From positions 62,001 to 126,000 of the forward strand of contig NZ_BDBS01000022.1 in NCBI RefSeq assembly GCF_001613105.1: a stretch of DNA of 64,000 nt. The letters run 5' to 3'. Shown one piece after another: positions 44,140-52,808 of the stretch (position 1 is its first letter; every line of letters begins with the position of its first letter). The stretch is from Nocardia pseudobrasiliensis NBRC 108224 (GTDB taxonomy: Bacteria > Actinomycetota > Actinomycetes > Mycobacteriales > Mycobacteriaceae). The notes under the pieces were generated by a model. The model worked only from the letters and a program-made list of their open reading frames with translations, was not told where the DNA came from and did no database searches. A program made the position numbers and the translations under genes.

Positions 44140-44555
44140 TGCCCGGCCTCGCGGAGGGCGGCGTCGAAGGTCTTGTTCATGACGTCGCCGTCGTGGCCGT
44201 CCCCCGCGACCACACCAGACAGATACCGTTCCAGTGGCGCGTCCAACTCCACCGTCCCTTCGGAAACAGGCTGACCGAACACCGCCGCGACGAAGGTTTC
44301 GGTGTCGTTCCGGAGCCGGATGTGGTCGCCGTCGCGAAATCGCTCGCCGGAGGCGAGATCACCCCCTCCGGCCGTCTCGGTCCGATAGCCGCGATGGATC
44401 GTCTCGTCCAGCGCCTGCGCGAGCGTCGCGCGACCCGGCACGGCCACCGAATCTCCCACGGCCGCACCGTAATCGCATGCCGCGACGGTACCAACCAGCA
44501 CCGCGACCGCGGCGGCACCGGCCACACCTCGTCGAAAATCTGTCCTGCCCAACAC
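44136..44555 (-). pseudogene. Remnant of a beta-lactamase-like serine hydrolase lipoprotein
   Basis: 139 residues with a lipoprotein signal (LVGTVAAC). The stretch ETFVAAVFGQPVSEGTVELDAPLERYLSGVVAGDG matches the start of class C-type serine hydrolases, in which TFVA..Q-V-EG-V-LDAPVERYLPG follows the catalytic SxxK. Here the SVTK-like position reads NDTE, so the nucleophile is lost. The protein then jumps to a short C-terminal end, whereas intact relatives have about 400 residues. This suggests an in-frame internal deletion plus decay. It may still be made, because its signal peptide, frame and ATGA coupling to the TAP peptidase are intact. Confidence 0.6.
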
Positions 44556-44727
44556 GATTGCCTCCTGCGCCGCTGCCGTTCCATCCGGGTGAACAGCTCC
44601 CCGATCACGCTATGGATTCGGAGGCGGATCCCCCATCCTGCGAACACCCGTCTTCGCGGTGCAGTACCCACCCGCCCCGTGGTGGTGCTATCCCCACCTC
44701 GACCCGGCGCAGGTAGGCTCCCGGACC

Positions 44728-45522
44728 GTGAGCCTTCCCGCACCCACTGCCGAGAATCGTGCCGTCGTCACCGGAGCCTCCTCCGGAATCGGAACCGCGC
44801 TGGCCGAGGAGCTGGCAAGCCGTGGCTATTCGCTGATCCTGGTGGCCCGCCGGGGCGAACTGCTGGCCGATCTGGCGCAGCGGCTGACCGAGCGCTACGG
44901 GATCACCGCCGAGGTGCGGGCGGTGGATCTGTCCGATCGCGAACAGCGCGCGCCACTGAGCACCGAGCTGGCCAGCCGCGATATCGCGATCCTGTGCAAC
45001 AACGCCGGTGTCGCCACCTTCGGCCCGGTCGCGAAGCTCGACGCCGAATTCGAGCGTTCGATCATGGAGCTCAATGCCGTTGCGGTGCACGATCTGACGC
45101 TGGCGGTCCTGCCCGGCATGATCGCCCGGCGCGGCGGCGGCATCCTCATCACCGGGTCGGCCGCGGGCAATATGCCGATTCCCAACAACACCACCTACGC
45201 CGCCAGCAAGGCGTTCACCAACAGCTTCTCCGAATCCCTGCGCGGCGAGCTCACCGGCAGCGGCGTCAATGTCACCCTGCTGGCCCCCGGCCCGGTGCGC
45301 ACCGACAATCCGGACCAGGAGGAGGTGAGCACCAAGATCCCGGAGTTCATCTGGGTCACGGCCGCCGCCACCGCCAAGATGTCCATCGACGCGCTCGCCC
45401 GCAACAAGATGCGCGTGGTTCCCGGCCTGATCAGCAAAGGTATGAGCGTGGCAGGACAGTACGCGCCGCGGGCCATCACCGCGCCCATCGTCGGGTCGTT
45501 CTACAAGAAGCTGGGCGGCTGA
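44728..45522 (+). CDS. cmrA: SDR reductase, CmrA (Rv2509) type mycolate reductase
   Basis: 264 residues from GTG 44728. It carries VVTGASSGIGTALAEELASRGYSLILVARR, NNAGV, GSAAGNMP with the catalytic Ser, YAASKAF (Tyr-Lys) and LLAPGPVRTD. The C-terminal segment VVPGLISKGMSVAGQYAPRAITAPIVGSFYKKL is the membrane-associated tail typical of Rv2509. CmrA reduces the beta-keto mycolate formed by Pks13 in corynebacteria and mycobacteria. The following HerA-type gene, orn and tRNA-His reproduce the M. tuberculosis order. The assignment rests on this pattern and gene order, not on an alignment. Confidence 0.8.
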   Translation: MSLPAPTAENRAVVTGASSGIGTALAEELASRGYSLILVARRGELLADLAQRLTERYGITAEVRAVDLSDREQRAPLSTELASRDIAILCNNAGVATFGPVAKLDAEFERSIMELNAVAVHDLTLAVLPGMIARRGGGILITGSAAGNMPIPNNTTYAASKAFTNSFSESLRGELTGSGVNVTLLAPGPVRTDNPDQEEVSTKIPEFIWVTAAATAKMSIDALARNKMRVVPGLISKGMSVAGQYAPRAITAPIVGSFYKKLGG

Positions 45523-45674
45523 GCGTTCCCGGTCACATCGATGTCAGTGCGGCATCAAGATAGCCGGGCCGGGTGTAAATGGCGCGTAACGGCTTGCTTC
45601 TTCCACCCGGAAACGGCGTAGTCCTGACGATGGCCCCGCAGTAAGGAGAAAGCGGGGAACTCACAGGAGAAGCC

Positions 45675-47018
45675 GTGACGCTGCTCGAGATCTTCCCGTC
45701 ATTGCGGTCGGGAATGCCGTCTCCACGAGTGGACACCTCTGTTTGGCCGTGCGAAACGCACTACGACGACCTCGGCCGGATCACCGTCGGCGGCGTGGCC
45801 CTGGCCGATATCGCCGATCAGTACGGCACCCCCGCCTACGTCCTGGACGAGACCGAGGTCCGTCGGCGCTGCCAGGCCTATCGCAAGCACTTCCCCGATG
45901 CCGAGATCATCTACGCCGCCAAGGCGCTGATGACCAAATCGGTGGCCCGCTGGATCAGCCAGGAGGGTCTGTCGGTCGACGTGTGCTCGGCCGGTGAGCT
46001 GGCCATCGCGCTGGCCGCCGATGTGGATCCGCAGCGCATCGTGCTGCACGGCACCGGTAAGCCGTTCTGTGAACTCGAAGCCGCTGTGGCCGCGGGCGTC
46101 GGCCGAATCGTGATCGATTCGCTCACCGAGGTCACCCTGCTGGCCGCCCTGGCCACCAAACCGCAGCAGGTGCTGCTGCGGCTGTCTCCCGATATCGACG
46201 TGCACGGCCACCCGGCCGTGCGGACCGGCGTGACCGATCAGAAGTTCGGTCTGCCGCTGGGCAGCGCGCAGGCCGACGAGGCCATCGCGCGCATCATGCG
46301 CCACCCCAATCTGAAACTGGTGGGTCTGCACTGCCATCTCGGCTCGCAGATCCACGAGGCGGATTTCTACGGTGAGGCCGTGCGCCGCATGGTCGCCGAG
46401 ATGGCCCGGATCCGCCGCGACTACGACGTGACCCTGACCGAACTGGACCTGGGCGGCGGACACGCGGTCGCGTATCGCTGCGGCGACGCGGAGATGAATC
46501 TGGCCGAACTGGCCGATATCGTCGACGACTCGCTCGACGCCGCGTGCGCGCTGAATCACTTCCCGCGCCCGCATATCGCCATGGAGCCGGGCCGGGCCAT
46601 CGTCGCCCACGCCGGTGTCACCCTGTATCGGGTCATGGCGGTCAAGCACATCGAGGGCGGGCGCACCTATGTGATCGTCGACGGCGGTATGAACGACAAC
46701 CCGCGCGTGGCGCTCTACGGCGCCCGCTACGACGCCGTGGTCGCCAATCGCCACCCCACCGGCCCGCATATGACCGCGACCGTCGCGGGCCGCTACTGCG
46801 AGGCGGGCGACATCCTGGCCGCCGACGTCAGCCTGCCCGCGGATCTGCGCCCGGGCGAGGTACTGGCGATCCCGTGCACGGGCGCCTACCACCACAGCCT
46901 GGCCTCCTCCTACAACGGCGTCGGCCGCCCGCCGATCGTGGCGGTCCACGAGGGCCGCTGCCACGAGGTCCTGCGCCGCGAGACCCCGGCCGATCTGCTC
47001 AGCCGCGATCTGGGCTGA
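45675..47018 (+). CDS. Diaminopimelate decarboxylase-like PLP enzyme (LysA family)
   Basis: 447 residues from GTG 45675 with AGGAGA upstream. It is a fold-III PLP decarboxylase: YGTPAYVLDE, IIYAAKALMT (PLP Lys), GLHCHLGSQI, DLGGGHAV, MEPGRAIVAHAG and CTGAYHHSLASSYNG. The LysA CES/CEAG block is GRYCEAGDIL, with Ala in place of the usual Ser. It may make lysine from meso-diaminopimelate or be a paralogue with another amino-acid substrate. It stands between cmrA and the HerA-type gene, where M. tuberculosis has nothing, and is not near thrA/hom as usual for lysA. Confidence 0.85.
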   Translation: MTLLEIFPSLRSGMPSPRVDTSVWPCETHYDDLGRITVGGVALADIADQYGTPAYVLDETEVRRRCQAYRKHFPDAEIIYAAKALMTKSVARWISQEGLSVDVCSAGELAIALAADVDPQRIVLHGTGKPFCELEAAVAAGVGRIVIDSLTEVTLLAALATKPQQVLLRLSPDIDVHGHPAVRTGVTDQKFGLPLGSAQADEAIARIMRHPNLKLVGLHCHLGSQIHEADFYGEAVRRMVAEMARIRRDYDVTLTELDLGGGHAVAYRCGDAEMNLAELADIVDDSLDAACALNHFPRPHIAMEPGRAIVAHAGVTLYRVMAVKHIEGGRTYVIVDGGMNDNPRVALYGARYDAVVANRHPTGPHMTATVAGRYCEAGDILAADVSLPADLRPGEVLAIPCTGAYHHSLASSYNGVGRPPIVAVHEGRCHEVLRRETPADLLSRDLG

Positions 47019-47141
47019 GTGGAAGCCGGACCCGACGGACCCGACCGACGACGGCAGATCGACCGCCCCGCCCCCAGCCGGGGGACCCCTCCGGGACGGC
47101 CGACCTACCGGACAGCGGTCGGGCCGTTGTCGTCCCGTCCC

Positions 47142-47209
47142 CCCAGTGCCCGCAAGCGAACGCTGCCCCAGCCCAGTGCCCGCAAGCGAACGCTTTTATC
47201 GCTTGCGGG
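47142..47209. repeat. Two 23-bp direct repeats forming alternative arms of a bidirectional terminator
   Basis: A 23-base unit starting CCCAGTGCCCGCAAGCGA occurs at 47142-47164 and 47172-47194, a 30-base period. The core CCCGCAAGCGA of the second copy (47179-47189) pairs perfectly over 11 bp with TCGCTTGCGGG (47199-47209), loop nine bases. The right arm is the last codons of the HerA-type gene. The first copy can pair with the same right arm across a longer loop. It sits between the convergent decarboxylase and HerA-type genes. Confidence 0.7.
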
Positions 47210-48884
47210 TACCGAAGATGCTGCGGCTGATCTCGCGGCCCGCGGCCGTGGCCGCCGAACGCAGGAAGCTCTTGACCGCCGGATTGCTCATGATGCGATC
47301 GGCCGCCGACGGCTCCTCCTTGGTCGGCTTGGCCGGGGCGGGCGAATCCTGTTCGGCCTTGGCGACTTTCGCCGACAGGATCTCGTAGGCCGATTCACGG
47401 TCGACGGTCTGCCCGTATTTGCCGTACAGCGAGCTGGATTTGGCCCGCGAGCGGATCGCGTCGTCGCCGATGGTGTCCATGAGCGAACGCGGCGGACGCA
47501 GCCGGGTCCACGCCACCGGGGTCGGCGCGCCCTTCTCCGAGAGCACCGTCACGATGGCCTCGCCGATTCCCAACGAGGTCAGGGCCTTCTCGAGGTCGTA
47601 GGCGCCGGTCTTGGGATAGGTGCGCACGGTCTTCGACAGCGCCTTCTGATCGTCGGGGGTGAACGCGCGCAACGCGTGCTGAATGCGCGCGCCCAGCTGC
47701 GACAGCACCTGATTCGGGATGTCGGTGGGCAGCTGGGTGCAGAAGAACACGCCGACACCCTTCGAGCGGATCAGCTTGACCGTTTGCTCGACCTGATCCA
47801 GAAACGCCTTGGACGCGTCGTTGAACAGCAGATGCGCCTCGTCGAAGATGAACACCAGCTTGGGTTTGTCCACATCGCCGACCTCGGGCAGGGTCTGGAA
47901 CAGATCGGCCAACACCCACATCAGAAACGTCGAGAACAGCACCGGCCGCGCCGACTGCGCGCCCAATTCGAACAGCGTGATCACGCCCTGTCCCCCGGCG
48001 CTGCGGATCAGATCGGCCGGATCCAGTTCGGGCTCACCGAAGAACGTGTCGCCGCCCTCGCCCTCCAGATTCACCAGCGCCCGCAGGATCACCCCGGCCG
48101 TGGCCGCCGACACACCGCCGATGCCCTTGAGATCCTCCTTACCCTCCGCACTGGTCAGATGCTGAATGACCGAGCGCAGATCCTTCAGATCCAGTAGCGC
48201 CAAGCCCTGTTTGTCGGCCCAGTTGAAGATCAGGCCCAGGGTGGATTCCTGAGTCGCGTTGAGCCCCAGCACCTTACTGAGCAGCACCGGACCGAAGGAG
48301 GTGATGGTGGCGCGGATCGGGATGCCGATGCCCTCGGTGCCGAGGGAGACGAATTCGGTGGGGAATCCGGCCGGGGCCCAATCGGTGTCGCCGGTTTCGG
48401 CGGCCCGCGCCGAGAGTTTGTCATTGGCCGTACCCGGCTGCGACAGGCCCGACAGATCGCCCTTCACATCGGCGAGTACGACGGGCACGCCCGCGGCGGA
48501 CAGTTGTTCGGCGATGCCCTGCAGGGTTTTGGTCTTGCCGGTGCCGGTGGCGCCCGCGACCAGACCGTGGCGGTTGATGGTGCGTAGCGGAATACTCACG
48601 TGCGCGGCCGATTCCACCTTGCCGTCGATCATCACCGCGCCCAGTTCCAGGGCCGCGCCCTCCACGGCGTAACCGGCCGCGATCTCCTGCGCGGCGTCGG
48701 ATGCCTTCGCGCCGGAGTCCTTTTCGGCGCTGTTGTCCGAATCCTCTTTACCAACCGCGCTTTTCGCGTGTTCCGCGGCTTCTTGCTCGGCCGCGTCCGC
48801 CGCCGCCTGCGCCTCGGCCGCGATACGCGCCGCCTCCTCGGCCGCCTTGCGAGCCGCCGCCGCCTTCTCCTGAGGAGTAGTCAT
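47196..48884 (-). CDS. HerA-type (DUF853) ATPase, Rv2510c homologue
   Basis: 562 residues from ATG 48884 with GGAGGA upstream. An Ala/Glu-rich N-terminal coiled coil (1-70) precedes the ATPase: HGLVAGATGTGKTKTLQGIAEQL (Walker A), VVLADVKGDLSGLSQPG, PKLVFIFDEAHLLF (Walker B), and FFCTQLPTDIPNQVLSQLGARIQHALRAFTP. DUF853 proteins are HerA/FtsK-like hexameric motor ATPases of unknown role. The order cmrA, (decarboxylase), this gene (minus), orn (plus), tRNA-His is conserved with M. tuberculosis. It diverges from orn. Confidence 0.9.
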   Translation of the reverse strand: MTTPQEKAAAARKAAEEAARIAAEAQAAADAAEQEAAEHAKSAVGKEDSDNSAEKDSGAKASDAAQEIAAGYAVEGAALELGAVMIDGKVESAAHVSIPLRTINRHGLVAGATGTGKTKTLQGIAEQLSAAGVPVVLADVKGDLSGLSQPGTANDKLSARAAETGDTDWAPAGFPTEFVSLGTEGIGIPIRATITSFGPVLLSKVLGLNATQESTLGLIFNWADKQGLALLDLKDLRSVIQHLTSAEGKEDLKGIGGVSAATAGVILRALVNLEGEGGDTFFGEPELDPADLIRSAGGQGVITLFELGAQSARPVLFSTFLMWVLADLFQTLPEVGDVDKPKLVFIFDEAHLLFNDASKAFLDQVEQTVKLIRSKGVGVFFCTQLPTDIPNQVLSQLGARIQHALRAFTPDDQKALSKTVRTYPKTGAYDLEKALTSLGIGEAIVTVLSEKGAPTPVAWTRLRPPRSLMDTIGDDAIRSRAKSSSLYGKYGQTVDRESAYEILSAKVAKAEQDSPAPAKPTKEEPSAADRIMSNPAVKSFLRSAATAAGREISRSIFGTRKR

Positions 48885-49016
48885 CGCCGATCCTCCGTCC
48901 GCCCTGCCAACTACGCGCCAACATTGCCGATCTATCCGGACCAAGCTCGAATCCTGCGCACACCATATCGAACGCACTGCGCAAACCCGGCAGGTCAACC
49001 CAGTAATGTGGCGCGG

Positions 49017-49652
49017 GTGTCCGACAAACTCATGGTGTGGATCGACTGCGAGATGACCGGCCTGCGCCTGGACAGCGACAAGCTGATCGAGGTGGCCGCG
49101 CTCGTGACCGACAGCGACCTCAACATTCTCGGTGAGGGCGTGGATATCGTCATTCACGCCGACGATGCCGCCCTGGCCGCCATGCCGCCCGTGGTCCAGG
49201 AGATGCACGCCCGCTCCGGGCTCACCGACGAGGTGCGCCGATCCACCGTCACGCTGGCCGAGGCCGAACAGCAGGTCCTGGATTACGTCAAGGAGTGGGC
49301 GCCCACCCCCGGCACGGTCCCGCTGGCCGGAAATTCGATCGCCACCGACCGCGGCTTCCTCGCCCGCGACATGCCCGCCCTCGATTCACACCTGCACTAC
49401 CGCATGATCGACGTCAGCTCGATCAAGGAACTGTGCCGCCGCTGGTACCCCCGCATCTACTTCGGCCAGCCCGAAAAGGGCCTCACCCACCGAGCCCTGG
49501 CCGACATCAAGGAATCCATCCGCGAACTGGAGTACTACCGCCGCACCGCCTTCGTCCCCGCCCCCGGCCCCTCCACCACCGAGATAGCCACCATAGCCAC
49601 CCACCTCACCACCGCCGAACCGGCGAATACCGCCCCCGACCAGGCCGATTAG
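49017..49652 (+). CDS. orn: Oligoribonuclease
   Basis: 211 residues from GTG 49017 (GTG 49008 is an in-frame alternative). The DEDDh exonuclease residues are visible: MVWIDCEMTGL (Asp-Glu), NSIATDRGFL (Asp), and THRALADIKESI (His and Asp). KELCRRWYPRIYFGQPEKGLTHRALADI in outline is the Orn signature. It degrades 2- to 5-mer RNAs and the linear dinucleotide pGpG, the end point of c-di-GMP breakdown, relevant to the GGDEF gene at 57.8 kb. An extra Ala/Pro/Thr-rich tail of about 25 residues follows the catalytic domain. Confidence 0.96.
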   Translation: MSDKLMVWIDCEMTGLRLDSDKLIEVAALVTDSDLNILGEGVDIVIHADDAALAAMPPVVQEMHARSGLTDEVRRSTVTLAEAEQQVLDYVKEWAPTPGTVPLAGNSIATDRGFLARDMPALDSHLHYRMIDVSSIKELCRRWYPRIYFGQPEKGLTHRALADIKESIRELEYYRRTAFVPAPGPSTTEIATIATHLTTAEPANTAPDQAD

Positions 49653-49705
49653 GCCCCACCCACCACTACGCGTTAGGATCTAGCGCGCCGGAAGTTACCG
49701 GCAAT

Positions 49706-49779
49706 GGTGGCTGTAGTTCAGCTGGTAGAGCACCAGGTTGTGATCCTGGGTGTCGCGGGTTCGAGTCCCGTCAGCCACC
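49706..49779 (+). tRNA. hisT: tRNA-His (anticodon GTG)
   Basis: The cloverleaf folds well: acceptor GTGGCTG (49707-49713) with CAGCCAC (49772-49778), D arm GTTCAGCTGGTAGAGC, anticodon loop with TTGTGAT giving GTG, and T arm GCGGGTTCGAGTCCCGT. An extra genomic G at 49706 pairs with C49779, the G-1:C73 pair specific to tRNA-His. CCA is not encoded. It follows orn as in M. tuberculosis. Confidence 0.97.
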
Positions 49780-49792
49780 CCGAACGCGAAGG

Positions 49793-49812
49793 CGCGAACC
49801 ATCCGGTTCGCG
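49793..49812 (+). terminator. Terminator after tRNA-His
   Basis: CGCGAACC (49793-49800) and GGTTCGCG (49805-49812) pair perfectly with loop ATCC, followed by the T-rich tail TCTTCGTCTCTTTC. It begins 14 bases after the tRNA 3' end. Confidence 0.8.
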
Positions 49813-50046
49813 TCTTCGTCTCTTTCCCGGCTCGATCCCATTGCCGTCGGCGACCATACCGCGCGGCAGGTATGACGTAGCCCACACTCGCTCCCCGCAC
49901 GCGGCGATACCAACCCTCGTAGTATCGACATTTAGTTCAGCTCGAAACTATTTCAAGCGTTGACGCCGGAGGGGAGATAGCGCAGGCGGGTATTGCGTCG
50001 ATTTCGTAGTGTAGACAAGATTTTCTGTGTGATTCGGGGAGTGTTT

Positions 50047-51954
50047 TTGTCCAAGATTCGTATTATCGGCGCTGTCGGCGTCGTCGTTCTCATTGTCCTG
50101 GCAGGTTCGCTTTATTTCGGCTTGCGCAACAAGTCCGAGGAAGCTCCCACGAAGCAGAAAGCGATCTCGGTGGCGGTCGACGTGACCAATCTGCCGCAAC
50201 GCGTGATCCAGGTGAAACAGACGATCCCCGTCCGGTCGGGTGAGGTGAAATTGCTTTTCCCGCAGTGGCTGCCCGGCAACCACTCTCCGTCCGGTCCGAT
50301 CGACAAGATCGGGGGCATCACCTTCACCAGCGCGGGGAACAGGCTGGAGTGGAAGCGTGATCCCTTGAACGTGTACGCGTTCAAGGTCACTGTGCCCGAC
50401 CGCGTGGAATCAATCGACGCGAGCTTCCAATACCTCACCCCCACCGACTCCTCTCAGGGGCGCGTGGTGATGACACCGAATATGCTGAATTTACAGTGGA
50501 ATGCGGTGGTCCTCTATCCAGCAGGTCCTCCCGCCAGTGAGATTCCCTTCACCGCGAGCGTTACCTACCCGCCGGGATTCGAGGCCGGAACCGCGCTGGA
50601 GGTCGCCGGCAAGAACGGCGACACCGTGAATTACAAGCAGGTTCCGTTGGACGTCCTCGTCGACTCGCCCATATACGCGGGGCGCTATCACAAGGAATTC
50701 GACCTTGCTCCCGGCGCGAAAACCCCGGTGCGACTGCAAGTATTCGCCGACGCGCCGGAGCAGCTCGAGGCCAAGCCCGAGCACATCGAGCTGCACAGGG
50801 CTCTGGTGCAACAGGCCGTGAAACTGTACGGCTCACAACACTATGACCACTACGACTTCCTGCTGTCGTTGTCGAATCAGCTCAGCTCCAACGGATTGGA
50901 ACACCAGCGATCCAGCGAGAACGGCCAGCCCACGGACTATTTCACCGGGTGGAACCCCGCGGTCGGCAGCGCCGATCTGCTCGGACACGAGTACACACAT
51001 TCCTGGAACGGCAAGTTCCGACGCCCCGCAGACCTGTGGACACCCAACTACAACGTCCCGATGCAGGACAGCCTGTTGTGGGTCTACGAGGGACAGACGC
51101 AGTACTGGGGCAATGTGCTCACCGGCCGGTCCGGCTTGCGACCCGCGGAAGTCTCTCGTGATGCGTTGGCGTCGGTAGTCGCCACATACACCGACAACCG
51201 GCCCGGACTCACCTGGCGCGACGTGCAGGACACCACCAACGATCCCATCATCGCTCAGCGGCGTACGAAGCCGTATCGGTCGTGGCAGCTCAGCGAGGAT
51301 TACTACCAGGGCGGGCAACTGGTGTGGCTGGGGGTGGACGCGCGTATCCGCGAACTGTCGGGGAACACGAAGTCACTCGATGATTTCGCTCGCGCGTTCT
51401 TCGGTGTCGACGACGGTAAGTGGGAGTCGCAGAACACCTACGACTTCGACAAAGTCGTCTCCACGCTGAACGGCGTTGTCGCCGACGATTGGGCGAAGTA
51501 CCTGCGCGATCGTCTCGACGGAAAGGAACCGTTCGCCTCCAGTGTCGAGAAGACGGGGTGGAAGTTGGTGTACGACAACAATCCCGGCGCTCTCCTCACC
51601 GCGCAGATGAAACAGGCCGAGGGCGCTGTCAACTACACCTACTCGATCGGTCTCAATGTGTCCGGCGAAGGCAAGGTCACCGACGTGCGCTGGGACGGCC
51701 CCGCGTTCAAGGCGAAAGTCGGCACCGGGATGACGGTGGTTTCGGTCAACGACGCTCCCTATTCCCAAGCCACGATGGAAGCCGCGATCGAGGGGGCCAA
51801 GGCGAATCCCGCCCCGATCCGATTGCAGGTCAAGGACTTCGATCAGACCCGGACCGTCGAACTGAACTATCACGACGGCCTCCGTTACCCGCATCTGCAA
51901 CGCATCGACGGCACCCCGGACTACCTCACCCAGATCCTGGCCGCGCGAAACTAG
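50047..51954 (+). CDS. Membrane-anchored M61-family (glycyl aminopeptidase-like) metallopeptidase with PDZ domain
   Basis: About 635 residues. A single N-terminal membrane helix (IRIIGAVGVVVLIVLAGSLYF) is followed by the M61 N-terminal beta domain (VPVRSGEVKLLFPQWLPGNHSPSGPI; the PG-H-S-G-I block is typical). The zinc motif HEYTH is encoded at 50986-51000 in GHEYTHSWNGKFRRP, and WVYEGQTQYWG carries the third ligand Glu. A PDZ-like C-terminus (VGTGMTVVSVND) ends the protein. M61 enzymes cleave N-terminal Gly/Ala from peptides and are commoner in proteobacteria. Start is uncertain: TTG 50047 has GGGGAG five bases upstream, but GTG 50041, GTG 50029 and TTG 49993 are in frame. GC looks lower than in its neighbours. 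Confidence 0.88.
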   Translation: MSKIRIIGAVGVVVLIVLAGSLYFGLRNKSEEAPTKQKAISVAVDVTNLPQRVIQVKQTIPVRSGEVKLLFPQWLPGNHSPSGPIDKIGGITFTSAGNRLEWKRDPLNVYAFKVTVPDRVESIDASFQYLTPTDSSQGRVVMTPNMLNLQWNAVVLYPAGPPASEIPFTASVTYPPGFEAGTALEVAGKNGDTVNYKQVPLDVLVDSPIYAGRYHKEFDLAPGAKTPVRLQVFADAPEQLEAKPEHIELHRALVQQAVKLYGSQHYDHYDFLLSLSNQLSSNGLEHQRSSENGQPTDYFTGWNPAVGSADLLGHEYTHSWNGKFRRPADLWTPNYNVPMQDSLLWVYEGQTQYWGNVLTGRSGLRPAEVSRDALASVVATYTDNRPGLTWRDVQDTTNDPIIAQRRTKPYRSWQLSEDYYQGGQLVWLGVDARIRELSGNTKSLDDFARAFFGVDDGKWESQNTYDFDKVVSTLNGVVADDWAKYLRDRLDGKEPFASSVEKTGWKLVYDNNPGALLTAQMKQAEGAVNYTYSIGLNVSGEGKVTDVRWDGPAFKAKVGTGMTVVSVNDAPYSQATMEAAIEGAKANPAPIRLQVKDFDQTRTVELNYHDGLRYPHLQRIDGTPDYLTQILAARN

Positions 51955-51966
51955 CGTCACCCCTCG

Positions 51967-51998
51967 GGGGCAGGTCGGAAGCGTTTCCGTCCTGCCCC
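51967..51998 (+). terminator. Terminator after the M61 peptidase gene
   Basis: Arms 51967-51980 and 51985-51998 pair over 14 bp with one mismatch and the loop GCGT, starting 12 bases after the stop. No T-run follows. Confidence 0.8.
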
Positions 51999-52115
51999 TG
52001 GGCCACCAATTACCTACGCTCACAAACGAATTCGCGTATCAGTCCCTGAAACAAGCGAGACCCGGCTGCCGATTCACTCTCTGTAATGCCCCGGGCGGCG
52101 ACTGAGGAGACGGGC

Positions 52116-52727
52116 ATGATCGACGGAACCGTGATCGCGGACTATCTGGTCGCGGCGGCAGGGGGCGCCGGTAGCAGGCTGGTGGACCGTTCCCTGGATC
52201 AGGGATTGACGGCGCTGTCCCAGGCGGTGATTCGCAGGCTGGGTCGCGGACCGATCGACGATCTCACCGATCACCCGGACAGTATTCGGGCGCGGCAGCG
52301 CGTCGCGGCCGCGATCGAGAGCGCGGCCGAGGCGGACGAGCGATTCGAACGCGAACTCGCCGACCTGCGGGATCGAATCGACGAGGCCGGTGGGTGGCAG
52401 TACATCACGATTCACACCGGCCGTAGCGGCCGTACCGTCGTCGGCGGTCCCGGCAACGGCCATACCGCCGCGGGGAATATCTCGACGTACGACTTCTATG
52501 CCCCACAGCCGGACGACCTTTCGGGAGCACCGGCGTGGACCAAGACCTGCCTGTGGATCGGCGGCGCGATCGCCGCCCTCGGTTGGGCGATCATGATGCT
52601 CGGCATCGCCCAGCACACCTCGCAGAGCACGCCCGGCACAGGCTTCGCGATCTTCGCCATCGGCGGCCTGATCATGGGCGCCGGTGAGCTGGGAGCGAGA
52701 ACCTCCCGTCCCCGGCGTCATCGCTGA
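52116..52727 (+). CDS. Hypothetical membrane protein, 203 aa
   Basis: ATG 52116 has GGAGACGGG upstream and is preferred to ATG 52086. The N-terminal 100 residues are charged and helical (AAIESAAEADERFERELADLRDRIDEAG), a Gly-rich middle (HTGRSGRTVVGGPGNGHTAAGN) resembles short repeat linkers, and two C-terminal membrane helices (LWIGGAIAALGWAIMMLGI, GFAIFAIGGLIMGAGEL) end in a basic tail. This layout is seen in actinobacterial proteins of unknown function. It is monocistronic as far as can be seen. Confidence 0.7.
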   Translation: MIDGTVIADYLVAAAGGAGSRLVDRSLDQGLTALSQAVIRRLGRGPIDDLTDHPDSIRARQRVAAAIESAAEADERFERELADLRDRIDEAGGWQYITIHTGRSGRTVVGGPGNGHTAAGNISTYDFYAPQPDDLSGAPAWTKTCLWIGGAIAALGWAIMMLGIAQHTSQSTPGTGFAIFAIGGLIMGAGELGARTSRPRRHR

Positions 52728-52808
52728 TCCGGAGTGATGCGCGCCGAGGTCGCGCGAACCGTCGAGCGGGCCGCGACCGACATCCGGTCACGGCCCGCCC
52801 CTACCGCA

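Noticed and set aside
49706..52000. tRNA-His as attachment site of an integrated element carrying the M61 gene
   Set aside because: I found no integrase and no visible duplicate of the tRNA 3' end downstream. Kept only as a possibility under the M61 finding.
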